Origin: Omphalotus guepiniiformis
Lineage: Eukaryota; Basidiomycota; Agaricomycetes; Agaricales; Omphalotaceae
Assembly: GCA_028554645.1 (NCBI GenBank)
Contig: JAQOOI010000061.1
Location: forward strand, 537,766-601,765
Direction of reading: 5' to 3'
DNA: 64,000 bases
Under the pieces are notes generated by a model. The model was given only the letters and a program-made list of their open reading frames with translations, was not told the DNA's origin and searched no databases. The translations under genes were made by a program, and so were the position numbers. This document shows, one piece after another, positions 11,540-23,661 of the stretch (position 1 is the stretch's first letter; every line of letters begins with the position of its first letter).

Positions 11540-12570
11540 ATGCCACCTACAAAACCACAACCCAAAAAGCCTTCCAAAATCTTCATCTCCTCAACATCCT
11601 CCTCCTCCAAAAAGAACTTAAAACAATGCACGCCGAATCTCATGCCTTTTTCCATCTCGTACAACGGTACTGCTCCAATATCGACTTATATGCGTGTTGA
11701 GAAGGCAAAGTCGAACGTTGGTGCACCTGAATGTGGACATGTAGACATAGGTGGAGAGGGATCGAAATGCGACGAGGTTAATGTTGAGAAGGGTACTGTT
11801 GAAGAGGGAGAAGATAAGATGTGTGTGGAGTCGGAGTCACAGGATACGGTTGTGGAATCTTCGAATGAGGGTTTTATTGAGGGGAAGAAGTTGAATACTG
11901 AAGAGGCTGTTTCGTTGGCCGATACAACTCTCGTCATGGAAATCCCTCCTGTCGATACCAATATGTCTGCCACATCTTCATCTTCATCATCTTCCTCTTC
12001 TTCTTCTACACTCGCATCTACTTCCGCGTTACAGTCAAGGTTTACCTCCACCTTCCGGGGTCGTACGATCCAAGGACTAGAAGTGGGCGTTCCGGAGGGA
12101 TACACCGGGGTAGTCTTCAGGTCAGATGGAGACGACGACACGGGAGGAAAGGGTTCGAAGGTGCCGGTGAATAGTGCACCGAGGAAGAAAGTCGAGAAGG
12201 GAAAGGGAAGGGCTAGGAAGGGCATCAATGAGGATTACAATAAACGGTCGAGTCGTACAACACGCAGTGCACGTTCAAAGGTAATCGAAGTTGAGGTTGA
12301 GCCTGAAGAGGAATCGGAAGATGAGGATGATATGGAAGGGACGGAAATGGTTGACCCAAACGACGCATTACACCTCGTTCCTAGTTCCGAGTTTTCCTCG
12401 TTCGTGTTGTGGCATCCTGATCTTCCGGTTGATACGGGTAAAGATGAGTATCTCGCTGCTTTGGGAGAGTGGATGAAGATTGCTCAGGTGGTGAGTTCAT
12501 TCTTCTTGCCATCGTTTCATTCTTCTAAATGGTGGAATTGGCTTTACAGATACATCAAGTTCCTAGCTAA
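11540..12570 (+). CDS. RNASEH2C: ribonuclease H2 subunit C
   Basis: Non-catalytic subunit C of RNase H2, which with subunits A and B removes ribonucleotides from DNA in the nucleus. The family's blocks are present: LMPFSISYNGTAPISTYMRV at about residues 34-53, FRGRTIQGLEVGVPEGYTGV in the middle, and FSSFVLWHPDLPV...WMKIAQVIH near the end. Start at 11,540 is the first ATG of the frame. One intron (12,491-12,549) is supported by 'gtgagt' and 'ttacag'; the spliced end is IHQVPS and stop at 12,570, giving about 323 residues. That is about twice the length of the human protein (164 residues). The extra length is low-complexity: an acidic region, a Ser run encoded by tct/tca codons, and a basic then acidic stretch before the last block. 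It lies between the two questin-oxidase-like genes with no obvious functional link. Confidence 0.85.
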
Positions 12571-13349
12571 GGGTGAAGCCCTTACAGCTATATCTTGGCT
12601 ATTTTGTTTCTAGCGCTCTCGTACCTGTCGATGTAACATAACATTATCGAGCTCGACTCTAATCTCTAACAAGTGGAATTCTATTCGATGCCTTTCTGGG
12701 GGCTTCACGTTCTCGCGATGAGCGCACTTAGTGTGTGTGAATAGTGAATAATGGTTCCTCGACGAGCAAGAGAATTCGAATCGAAGAATGGGAAAACGGA
12801 AAAGAAGGTGTCTCCTAGACTTTGAAGGCTGAGTAAACATTGGAAGCCTCGCTGTACGTTGTAATCGCTATAACGTGAAACGACTTTTCATGGCTATAGT
12901 CCTTAGGTCCATGAATTGATACATTTAGAATATAATGTATACTCGGAGCAGCTGTGATGATCAGGTTCATCATACAGACCTTTGAACTGACTCTCACGAA
13001 ACCTGGACTAGATCCCATGTACGTGTTCATTGGATCATTCCGTGGCTCTTATTGACCGATTTTGACAAGTTGAATTCAGTCTTTATTCAAAGGGGTCGCA
13101 TGCACTTCGAGTCGTCAGCTGACGGTACCGTTGAATACAATTTTCATGGGTAAAATCATTGGTAAATAGGATCGCGTGGTCGACCTGCATTCCACGCTCA
13201 GTAGACTTTGACTGAAATCAAGTTACGCTATGAGACTAGGTTTTGCCTGTGGTTTTGCCTGACAGGAGTGTAAGCATCTGATTGGAGCTGGTTATAAAGG
13301 TCCATCGGGTCACCCTGCCTACCTACCTCCGAGTCCTTCACAGTAAACG
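12571..13349. other. intergenic, promoter region of questin-like copy 2
   Basis: No gene recognised. The final 100 bp before 13,350 contains 'ataaagg' and pyrimidine-rich stretches compatible with a fungal core promoter and leader, but no defined site can be claimed. Confidence 0.4.
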
Positions 13350-15232
13350 ATGTCAAATACAAACACAACGACTTTCGATCTATTCCCTGTACCCTCTAAC
13401 CCTCCTTCAGTGACTTCTCCCGCGCGATGGGCTGGAATCACTCCAGACTCGACGAAAGCTCTTCGGGATGTTCTCAAAGACAACCACGAACGATGGCATA
13501 TCTATTTTGATGAAGTTGGACGTCACAAGTACGTTTCTCGAAACTTGCATACTGTAATTGATTCTGGCAAGATACTTAGCTGATAGCTACATACTCTTTT
13601 AGCCACATCACACATCACGTTCTAGCGCTCTGGGCAATGGGAGCTCATAAAGAGATTATAGAGGCTAGTTATAAGAAAAACACACCTTTGCAAAGACCTA
13701 TTCCAGATATTCCCGAACCTATCACACCTGAGAACTTTAATGATCATTTGGGTAAAAAGGAGTGAGTCCGCGTCTCCAAAGCTCCATGTAATACCCCCCG
13801 TGTTGACAGATAAGATTTTTCATACTTACTACTCTCGGATGAAAAAAAAAACCATAGCTTTTACCTTGCCTATATCGAGTTTTTCACGAAAGTGGTTCGG
13901 GAGAAAGGAATGGGGCCGGCTCTGGAAGAATATGTTTTTTCGTCTAAAGCCAATGTGGATCCTTCGAATGGGCAGGCTGGGCTGGCTGGGCCCGGGATGC
14001 TTAACCGCTTCTTCGCGGCTCTGTTTCATTCTTATATTCAGGTCGGTTATGCTGTCGAGTTTGGGTTGCCTGGGATGATGATTGAAGGTATGTTTGATTG
14101 GTTTGCCACTGGCAGTTGTACTTACTATTGAACTCCTTTGTACGACATGAAAGGTCTCGCTGAGACTGCTACCCACAAAAAAGACAGCTCAGCCATTTTT
14201 ACAAATTCCTTCTTTAATGCCGTATGGAATGCCCTAAACTCCTCACTTGGTACCAAGAGTCCGAGTCAAGCAACCTCGACTCGGGGACCCTCCACTGCCA
14301 CTGGCATTCATTCATTCAGTATCGTGGCTCGAATCTTGAAAGACGATAGGTTCATACTTCCACAGGCGGACCTGTTCACTATATATTCAAGTATCCTGAC
14401 CAACGACGTCTTGATGAAAGTGATCAACGAGTATGTATCTCAATGGACAGTGGATACATCTAATCCCAAAGAAGTCGAGCGTAAAATCGAAGAACTTCAA
14501 TGGCTTAGTGTTTTATTATATGCTCTCCCTGGAGCTGATACGAAGGGTGTTGAGTTTAATGCTGATTTCCTCAAGTGAGTGCCAAGTTCAATTCTGTTCG
14601 TTCGTACAGTGGGGGGGTATCAAACTACAGTTACATACATACTTATGCTTATTCTTGCACCCTCCCCCCCCCTCCCTAGTATGCACCTCGTGACAGCATC
14701 CCTCTTTCTCCCATCTCTTGTAACATACCTCTCTCCAATGTCCCAAGAACTTCTCCTACGTGGATACCTATCAGTTTCTCTCTCATGGTGGATCGGAAAC
14801 TCACGTCCAACGCTCAACATCCCACAATTCTTCGCCCTAGACCGTACCTCAAACCCCCTCCCACCATCCTCTCCCGGCGTAGTACCCACTCCAGTAACAC
14901 CCACCCCACACAGCACATCCTCACCTTCCCCCAAATCCCCAATATCCACCTCCGTAAACCCATGGCTCCCTCTCATCCAGCAAGTAATTTCCCACCCAGA
15001 CGATCACTACTCCAAAACCATACGTGCTTTAGCGCATTACTCCGCCCTATACGGGTCCCGAGACCCTGGGTATTTCTCTGGGACAGAGTTAGATGGTGCA
15101 GCGGAATTTCTCGATGGAACGTTATTTGTGAGAACTGCTGCTTTGACTGCGAGGAGGTTGGAGGAAACTAAGCCTGATGAGTATCTTGTGTATTTTGATC
15201 GGATGGGGTATTATGGGAATCGAAAATCGTAA
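13350..15232 (+). CDS. questin-oxidase-like protein, copy 2
   Basis: Paralogue of the gene at 8050-9858, with the same five-exon layout. Blocks in order: FDLFPVPSNPPSVTSPARW and DEVGRH; NHITHHVLALWAMGAHKEII after an intron ending 'ttttag'; FYLAYIEFFTKVVREKGMGP to VGYAVEFGLPGMMIEG; LAETATHKKDSSAIF to VERKIEELQWLSVLLYALPG and EFNADFL; then MHLVTASLFLPSLVTYLSPM to YFDRMGYYGNRKS. The fourth intron (from 'gtgagtgcc' at about 14,575 to 'ccctag') gives NADFLNMHLVTAS. All five exons stay open, so the gene appears intact, at about 495 residues. It differs from copy 1 by a Thr/Ser-rich insert in exon 4 and a Pro-rich linker in exon 5. Function in secondary metabolism is a family-based inference only. 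Confidence 0.87.
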
Positions 15233-15854
15233 GTAGGTTTATATGTAGTTTGTATAGTTTGTTAAGTATTGGAAGTAATGAAGATGTTTGGAAATTTGTA
15301 CAATAGTTGTCCCTGCCTACGTACTTGATACTTGTTTCTCATGATTGTTAGCAACTCTGGCAGAACCGGGAATGCTGGATGGAATGAAACCCTCTGCTCA
15401 TCATTCACCACTCCATTCAAATGCGTCCCTGCACGGATGGATTGCTTGACTTCAGTACAGTTATATTGAATTACTAAAGACAATATTCCGAGTTCATGTA
15501 GACACTAAGTAGAAAGAGGACGAACGACTCAGAGGAAGAGGAAGCCGGAAGCCGTGGGCGTCTCGTAGTCGGAGAGTGAAATATTCAGTTTCCGCTAGTA
15601 TGCTAGCGCTTCTGCTTCAGTCCTCCAACGTTGTGAACTTTCAATTCTCAAGTTTCTTACTCTCCTTCCCCAAAGATACTTCACTTGCATATGGGGTACT
15701 TGATGCCTTTTGCATGGACACCCTTACTGCAATTCGGTCAAGTTCAAGTTCTTCCGGATCCTCGACTCATCCGGAATCATCATTTCGTATTCTTCCGTAA
15801 CTACTCCAAATACAAAGCATTCAACAAAACATAAAAACTCTCTCCTATCAAGCT
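15233..15854. other. intergenic, holds repeat copy 3
   Basis: 3' flanks of two convergent genes. Apart from the dispersed repeat at about 15,520-15,605, nothing was recognised. Confidence 0.5.
15520..15605 (-). repeat. dispersed repeat copy 3 (reverse, empty site)
   Basis: Reverse complement of the repeat at 10,540 and 7724: it reads 'gcatactagcggaaactgaa' then 'tatttcactctccgactacg' then 'agacgcccacggcttcc'. There is no insertion at the site used by the 782-bp element. Relative to its neighbouring questin-like gene it has the same downstream position and orientation as copy 1 has to its gene. Confidence 0.7.
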
Positions 15855-17165
15855 TCAACTAAAACCCTTAACAAGCCACTCCAAAATCATCGGTCCCAAC
15901 GTATTATCACAAAACGGCCTATCCCCAAACATAAACTCAAAATGCGGATCATCATGTACACCTCTATTCTGAATGACCAACTCCGCATTTCGATGACAAG
16001 GCTGAACAACCTTCTCAAAGAACCTCACATCAGGATCTCTCAAACACTCCCATTCACCCGTCGTAACAAGCACCCGGTCAACGATATTCTCCAACCCATC
16101 ATACCATCCTTCCGGCGCATTAATAGGTTCGACGTAAACCAACTGTGCTTCTGGTACATCCTTGAGAATCTCATTGCCCCATGTAGTTAGGGTCCGGCGT
16201 CCTATGGTATCCGAGTGATCATTGGTTTTGAAGGATTCTCCTTCACCGGAAAGCGATACCCATGGAGACATCATGTATACGCTGCGGAGACGTGTGGTTG
16301 GTGGGAGATTGAGAGGAGCGATGTTTGGGAGAGGGTGTAGCATGTGTGAGAGGATTTGAGAGATTAGGTTTGCTCCGGCTGAGTCGCCTACGATTTGGAG
16401 GTTTTGGGGTTGGACACCTTGTTCGAGGAGGTATTCGATGGCGGCGTTTGCTTGTTGGAGTTGAGTGGGGAATACGCCGACAGGTGCGAGTGCTTTAGTG
16501 TGAAGGTTAATGAATGCTTTGTCTCATGCTTGAAGGAGAGAAACGTACAGTAGGACATAATGGCAAGTCCAACGGGTATGTCTTTCTTTCCCATTTCCAC
16601 TTGAATCCATCGCCAAAATGAGGCCGCGAAATCTTGCAGGGCAACAAGGTACGCGCCACCTATTACAAACCACATTAGGCTCAAATGACCTTGCCTAGAG
16701 AACTTGGAACGTGCTTACCATGGATGTATAATATCACCTTATCTGTGCGCTTGGGGCCCATCCACATCAGCTTACCACCACCGGGAAGTTCTTCTATCAA
16801 CGTATCCAGCTTATGCTGCTTAGACCACGTCTTATAGACGTAAGACGTGGTGCCGAGGAAGTATTGCAACCTGGGGATAGAGAGATAGTCGGAGATATAG
16901 CGAAACATTCCATCACCGACTACGCGTCTTAAAGGTTTTCCTTTGCTACGACGAGTAAAAGGAGAGGCTAGCGCCTCGAAGGCGACGTATAGTGCTATAA
17001 CAATATTAAGTATTCATCGACATCGGCCGTGAGCAAAATACGTTGAACCTGCATGTCATTTAGAGCTGACTTACGCAGTTGTAATAGATCAATCTTCATC
17101 TTGAGGTACCCCGCCCAAGAGATTCTGGCGTATTTCGATTCATCTAGGACTGCTGGGGTCGACAT
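15855..17165 (-). CDS. alpha/beta hydrolase (hormone-sensitive-lipase/steryl acetyl hydrolase type)
   Basis: Esterase of the alpha/beta-hydrolase-3 group, as in fungal steryl acetyl hydrolases. Start MSTPAVLDESKYARISWAGY at 17,165, then ALYVAFEALASPFTRRSKGK, GMFRYISDYLS, TSYVYKTWSKQHKLDT and KVILYIHG joined across an intron to GAYLVALQDF, forming the HGGAY oxyanion motif. The nucleophile elbow is GDSAG in the exon with LEQGVQPQNLQIVGDSAGAN. The acid is probably the Asp in LRDPDVRFFE, and the His lies in NRGVHDDPHFEFMF. All triad elements are present, so it looks active. Five or so exons; edges approximate. No signal peptide is obvious, though the N-terminus has a hydrophobic stretch that could associate with membranes. 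Substrate unknown. Confidence 0.82.
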
Positions 17166-18081
17166 CGTATTCGTGAGAGATGTCTGGGGGGAGCTGAATA
17201 TTGAATGCCAGAAGGCTGAGAAGCCAAGTTCTTATATTTACCCCGTGGGTCACATGGCTGAACTTTCCGACGTGTCGAGAAGTAGGCGAAGAAGGGAAGA
17301 CAATACTGTATTAAATGCCACTGTCCCTGTTTACTAACGCCGACGACTCCTGACATGGACACTTGGATTGTTTTTTTCTTTCCTCTTATCTTCCTTCAGC
17401 TAAGAACACAAATGGTAGTATCAGCCTGGTATTAGCTCTCTTTTGCTCTTTATACACCTTTAAATCTGTCGACGGCCGTGAATACTCGACTGAGCACCCG
17501 TTCAACCCGTTGATGTTATCATTGAGTCTGTCCATGTCACGGTCAACTTTGAACCGATGCATAAACCGATGCGGGCTTCGGCGATGTCTTTGGCATATGA
17601 TCATGATTTTCTCTCAGCTCTACTCTTTAAGTATTCCCGCTTGCCTGAGTGAAGTTACTTATAACGCGAGAAAGAGAATCTTATCTGTCTCTACTTACAT
17701 ACTTACCTTCTTTGAGAGGAACTTATACTTACAATGTCAACTCTGTACCACTGGAGCGATGATGCAATAAACCTTTGAAGCTCAGGCTGAGATTGAGTGT
17801 TGATTGAGTGAGGTGTGCGACATCGTCGGACGAAGCATAACGAAAGCGACCTTACCTTTGCTGGAGAGTGCTGAGTGCCGATCGTAAGTTAGCTCCGCAG
17901 ACCGGTTCATGGACCTATCACGCTACCTCGTTTGCCTCATTCACCAACTGGCCGCACCGTACGCGTCGCAAAAGGCTTGTCTCAAAAGTTGCTACAGCGC
18001 TTCCACACTCAACGCCCTGGATGCCTTCTTTCCTCACCATCACGACCATCACTCACTAACTACCTCTCCTGCCCCCAAAAG
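17166..18081. other. intergenic between divergent genes
   Basis: No gene recognised; short open frames lack motifs. This region contains the promoters of the hydrolase (-) and the membrane-anchored protein (+). Confidence 0.4.
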
Positions 18082-19603
18082 ATGGACTCATCAGCCGTCA
18101 ACTACAACATCACCGTCGACGATTTCGACAGCATTCTATCATACGACGACCAAGGACAATGGACGACGCCGGACCCTTCTAGTGCATCATTCAACGCTGC
18201 GAGTAGTCAGTGGCTCATGGGAACATACCATACGACAAACGTAGTTAATGCTACGGTTAGGTTCAACTTTACCGGTGCGTGTCATAGAACTCTATTCTAT
18301 TCTACTAGTATACATTTCGGTTCTTTTTTGTTTTACTCAGTACTGACTTTTTTCGTCTTGACTTCTTTATACTTAGGACCAGCTATATTTATCTACGGAT
18401 ACTCTGGACCAGACTACGGATCCTACGAAGTAGATATCGACTCGTCCCCACAGACATTCAGTGCTTACGCACCAAGTAACGGTTCTTCACCGCAATTACT
18501 GTACGGCGCGAATAACTTGACCTACGGCACCCATCAGTTGATTCTACGCAACCTGGGAGCACAGAGTGGCGCCGGAGATGGAGGTGGAAATGCGTTTTTG
18601 TTCGACTTTTTGAGGTTTACAGTGCAGCTAGCACCCCCAGGGTACTGTACTCTATACCCCCTGCTTTCCACGGTAACGCGGGTAACTGGTGCTAATACGA
18701 AACCTTTCTTTGGCAGCGCTTCTGTGTCAAATATTACTCTTGAGGAGACAGATCCCTCGATAACGTATTCTGGGAGTTGGAGTAATAATACTTCTGGGAA
18801 CTTTAGCGGTGGTGGCTCAGCGTATACTCAAGAAGATCAAGCGTCAGTTTCGTTTCCATTCAATGGTGAGTCAGTCAGTCATTTCTCCTTTCAGGGCAAT
18901 CATTCTCTTCGTACTGTATTGGAGTCACCTTGTCCTTGTCATACACTCCGCGATAACCCCGTCATGATCATAACTTTCCGAGCTCGACGTCCACTGCTTC
19001 CCTACACTTGTTCTGATTCCCCATTCCCCATGTAATATAGGCTCCGCAATCTACATATTCGGCGACAAAAAAAACGATCACGGGTTATACAGCATCACAC
19101 TAGACAACCGAACCCCGGAGATATACAATGGTATTTCTGGGTGTGGTGGGGAATTTGGTATGACGTGTGAGCAGCAACAGCCTACGTTAGTGTATTTTGC
19201 TTCGAATTTGGAGGGGGGAGAGCATAGGCTTGGGATTGTGAATTTGGCGGAGCCTAATGGTTCGTTTTTTGGTCAGTTAATCTTGAGTCTTATTTTCGCG
19301 TATTATTTGCTTGTATGGCTAATTGACCCTTTTGACTTTTTGACCCTTCATTCTTGTTCTTGTATGCATGTAGATTTGGATAGCATCGTGTTAACGATCC
19401 CATCGACGTACGCGCCTAGGACATTAAACGATTCTTCATCGTCATCTTCCGCATCTCCATCTCCATCTTCGACAGCGACAGCGACAGCTACATCTTCAAA
19501 TGGGGCATTACCAGTACCACAGACGTCATTCTTGTTCTCGAGCTCGATGTTTCTGTTAGCACTTAATATCCTTTGGTATCTCAGGGCGAGTGTGAGAAGA
19601 TGA
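18082..19603 (+). CDS. extracellular Ser/Thr-rich protein with C-terminal membrane anchor
   Basis: Five exons join cleanly: MDSSAVNYNITVDDFDSILS to VRFNFT; GPAIFIYGYSGPDYGSYEVD to FDFLRFTVQLAPP; GASVSNITLEETDPSITYSG to VSFPFN; GSAIYIFGDKKNDHGLYSIT to LAEPNGSFF; and DLDSIVLTIPSTYAPRTLND to the end. Two similar beta-sandwich-like halves each have a 'Y/W..G.W' start, N-glycosylation sites and an A-I-[FY]-I-[FY]-G strand. This layout is common in basidiomycete surface proteins. The last exon has a Ser/Thr/Pro stalk, then the hydrophobic segment FLFSSSMFLLALNILWYL and a short basic tail ASVRR, suggesting a single membrane anchor. No classical signal peptide follows the chosen ATG; an upstream in-frame ATG at 17,932 would add about 50 residues. 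Function unknown. Confidence 0.75.
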
Positions 19604-21180
19604 AGTTGCCTTGTCTTGTCTTGTGGTCCGGAGCCTACATATCCATTTCAGCATAGCTGTAACTGATGATTCATGTACATACGTTCGTTTGCATACATAC
19701 CTTGTTAGAGGGAATACATAGCCATAGCTATCGAAATTACTCCCTCGTTTCGATGGATACTCAGTGTGGAGACGTTGTAGCTGTGTATGATCTACGAGAC
19801 TCTCCGCCGAATGACAGACAGACAGACGATATGGAACTTGTTTCGGCAAAAGCATATATATTTGTCGAATTTGGCGGTAGGAGAGAGAGCATGAGCTCAA
19901 AAATACAAAAATACGAATATGGCGCCTTCCTAGGACCTAATCATTCATTTTTCGATCATGATCAGGGTTTATTTGCGCATACTAAGACTTTTCTGTCTAA
20001 TATTTTGTGAATACATGTAGATCTGGATTAGCATCGTATTAACAATCCCATCGACATACGCGTCTAGGACCTTATTAAACGATTCCGAGTTCATCTTCAT
20101 CCTCATGTGCAAGTTCCACTTCCACTTCCGTATCTCCATCTCCATCTCCATCTTCCACAGCTACATCTTCAAATGGGGCATTACCGCAGACGGAGTCATT
20201 CTTGTTCTCGAATTCGATGTTTCTGTTAGCACTTTATGTTCTTTGGTATCTCAGGGCGAGTGTGAGAAGATGAAGATGATTTACCTTGTCTTGTGGAGTC
20301 TACATATCCGTTTCCGTTTCAGCAGCATGTCGGATAGCTTTAACTGGCAGTTCCTATACGTACCTTGTTGGAGGGAATACATAGCCATAGCTATCGAAAT
20401 TACCCCTCCCCCCGTTGTGAACGGTTTTGATGGATGCTCAGTGTGGGTTTGAGAAGTTGTAGCTGTGGAGACTCCGCCGAATGACAGACAGACAGACGAT
20501 ATGGAACTTGTTTCGGCAAAAACATATATATTCGTCGAATTTGGCGGAAGGAGAGAGCATGAGCTCAAAATTACGAACTTGACGCTTCCTAATCATTCAT
20601 TTTTCGGTCAGGGATTATTTGCGCATACTAAGAATATTCTAATATTTTCTGAATGTGTGTAGATCTGGATATCATCGTACTTACAATCCCATCGACACTG
20701 TACGCGCCTAGGACACTAAACGATTCTTCTCATCTGCAAGTTCCACTTCCACTTCCGCATCTCCATCTCCATCTTCGACAGCGACAGCGACAGCTACATC
20801 TTCAAATGGGGCATCACCACAGACGTCATTCTTGTTCTCGAGCTCGGTGCTCTTGTTAGCACTTAATATCCTTTGGTATCTCAGGGCGAGTGTGAGAAGA
20901 TGAAGATGATTTACCTTGTCTATTTATCTTGTGGAGCCTATGTATCCATTTCAGCATAGCTGTAACTGATGATTCATGTACATATGTTCGTTTGCGTACA
21001 TACCTTGTTAGAGGGACTACATAGCCATAGCCATAGCTATCGATTTTACCCCCCCGTTGTTCACGCGCACGGTTTTGATGGATACTCGCTGCGCTGTGAA
21101 TTTGAGAGGTTGTAGCTGTGGAGACTCCGCCGAATGACAGACAGACGATATGGAAGTTTTCGGCAAAGCATATATATTTG
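19372..21180 (+). repeat. three tandem copies of the last exon and 3' flank
   Basis: The block starting 'agatttggatagcatcgtgt' (last exon of the preceding gene) and running past its stop to 'gacagacgatatggaacttg' and 'atatatttgtcgaatttggc' is repeated from about 20,019 and again from about 20,663. The spacing is roughly 650-670 bp. Copies 2 and 3 keep the acceptor-like 'tgtag', the 'ccatcgac..acgcg' block, the Ser/Thr-stalk coding part and the anchor-coding part. They carry indels that shift the frame, and no upstream exons accompany them. They are pseudo-exons or alternative 3' ends. Confidence 0.85.
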
Positions 21181-21433
21181 TGGCTTCATATTGACGGCGA
21201 TGTGTCCTTGAGGGATCGAAGATATAGTACATAGTACATAGTACACTTCTTATTTCTAAGGGAACAGTAATCAATCTGCTTGGTAGTTTGGTAGCTCAGC
21301 AACATAGTATACTATCCTTCACTGATTTGAATGATCTGTATATAAGTATAATGCAAGGGTGCTATTCATTCTTCATTCTTCAAAGTATTCCCTCCCGGCG
21401 GCCCTCTTGCATACCTATCGTATCGTACGCGTA

Positions 21434-23238
21434 ATGGTGTCTGAAACCCCAATGCTTAATGATACGGATACAGATACTCACTTCAAGTTAACAGTCTATT
21501 TCCAAGCCATAGACCAAACTAACTAACATTATACCTCACTCTAGTTCAAACCCAGCAAACTGGGTAAAGATCATTGCTTTAAGTATGTTCACTTTTCCTC
21601 CCCTTGTACTAAGATGTACTCAGACTCAAAGGGATACTTGGAATAGCATGCCTGATCTATGATTACTTCCTAACTCTCGGTATTTCAAACTCCTCTCCAT
21701 CTCCATGCCATTTCAATCCCTGCTTATCACTTATCATGATGCCACTCATAGGAACCGAAATAAAATACGTGTGGAAAAGACCATCTACAAGTAATAGCAT
21801 GGGTCACTTGGTGTTCTACTGGACTCGTTATACGGGGTTGATTGGGATAACTGTGATAACAGTCGTTACAATGTCTTACTCCGAGTCAAATGGGTCCGAT
21901 TCAACAAGTTTAGATTGGATAGTAAGCTCTCTATTCTACTGCCACTGTGTTTGTTTGTTTACTAATACTGATACTAATACTATTACTGTCACTGTTTATT
22001 AGAGGTACAGGATATTCAGATTCAAATTCTGAGATATCTATTAACCTGACACTATACAGTTGCCGCTTTCTACAGATAGCCTGTTTTCTTATTGTTGGGT
22101 ATGTTCAAATGAACATTGCAAGTATGTTTATATCTCCTTCTGTTTTTGCTAATATCCCTCTCACATTGTTTGATCATACTTTATACTTCCTATAGTCCTG
22201 CTTGCACTTCGTGTATATGCACTATGTTTATGCAACAAGTGGATTCTAAAACTTCTATGCTTGGTCATGACCGTGATATTTGTGCTTGGTATTGTGAGTT
22301 CTTGCACTAGTCTTGAAATTGAAGATATATTGATGTTTTCTATCTTAATAGTCATTTGTTGGACTGATCAACAATACTGCAGGCACTCTGGCAGAGAATG
22401 AAGGTTGTTTTCTTGAATATTATTCATCAAAACAGTAAGTATATAACTTGAAATGCTTCTATTACCAATTGACTTACTCATTATATTGCTCTTTTGCTAT
22501 TTTCAGTTCTTTAGGTAGGATTCCTTCTCTTCTCATTAAATAATTCTGACTAAATCATGTCAAACAGTATGGGCTGCAGTCTTTGAAAGCCTGTTTGGCT
22601 ATGAAATCTTGGTGTTTGGTCTAACAGCTCATAAAGCCTATCAACATGCAGCTGCTATACATGTATTTGAGAAAAAACCAAGTCTTCTTTCAGTAGTCAT
22701 CTATGACAGTAAGTTTTCTATCTGAATATCTATTAACAAGTACTCACTGATAGCAAAAGGTTCAATCTATTTCATGTGAGTATTGTTCAAGTCAATTATT
22801 TTCAAGTGGCTCAAACTTGAAGCCTTAGAATCATGGCAGGTGCACATTTGGCAAACATTGTGACATCATATGTATGTAAATCTTTGAATATCTTGGCTAT
22901 GTTGGATCTAACAGACTTTTCTTATAAACTACAGGTGGATGTGTGTAATAACATACTCATAATGTTTCAATGAATCTGAATTTCATAGTATCTAGAAATT
23001 TCAGCAGCTGAATTGGGAGTTCATTCCACAAGGTGAGTTAGATTTATAGATTTACAGATTATGATGTACTCAATCTTGAACAATTTTGATTATATATAGT
23101 CTTTCATTGATCTTAGTTTCTCGCTTCATGCTTGATTTGCACTATACAACTGCTCAACAAGAAGGAGAGAACTTGTTGTCAAGCTATGGTTGTTCAAAGA
23201 TCAAATTTGCTTCTGCTGTTGCTCAGTCTACTAAATAA
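21434..23238 (+). CDS. DUF6533 multi-pass membrane protein, copy 1
   Basis: Basidiomycete DUF6533 family, seven-helix membrane proteins of unknown function. Signature region: SNPANWVKIIALRLKGILGI, ACLIYDYFLTLGTEIKYVWK, RPS then HLVFYWTRYTGLIGITVITV. Later helices: CRFLQIACFLIVGYVQMNIA, LLALRVYALCLCNKWILKLL, VWAAVFESLFGYEILVFGLT ahead of AHKAYQHAA. The end SLSLILVSRFMLDLHYTTAQ precedes the stop at 23,238. Many short AT-rich introns. Start MVSETPMLND is the first ATG with a compatible frame but is uncertain. Some exons are too short to place by eye. The gene lies in an AT-rich, CpG-poor stretch unlike the genes around it. Confidence 0.7.
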
Positions 23239-23661
23239 TTGGTGATCTTTTTTATTATATTATATCATTTTAGTAGTATCAAGGTATATATTACCCAGAG
23301 TATGGATACAATATGCGGCAATTGAATGTATACTACTAATAGTACATTCAAAGACTATAAATATTATAAGCTGGCTTATAAATACATACTTCACATGTGA
23401 GATCTTCATGTATGTCAACTATTGAATAAGACTATTTTTAAAATATGAACTGGTCACACAATACCCTAGAATGTCATTGACATCCATCCATGTTGTCTGC
23501 CTTCTTCACACCTTGTGTTGTTTTATCTCATCTCATTATATGACATAATGCTGTAATTCAGAGTATATATACTAGGTAACCCACATCACTTACATCCCAC
23601 TTCTGCATGTCAGTTGTTTTAATTCAACAACTCAAACAGATATTGAGACCTTTGCAATAGC

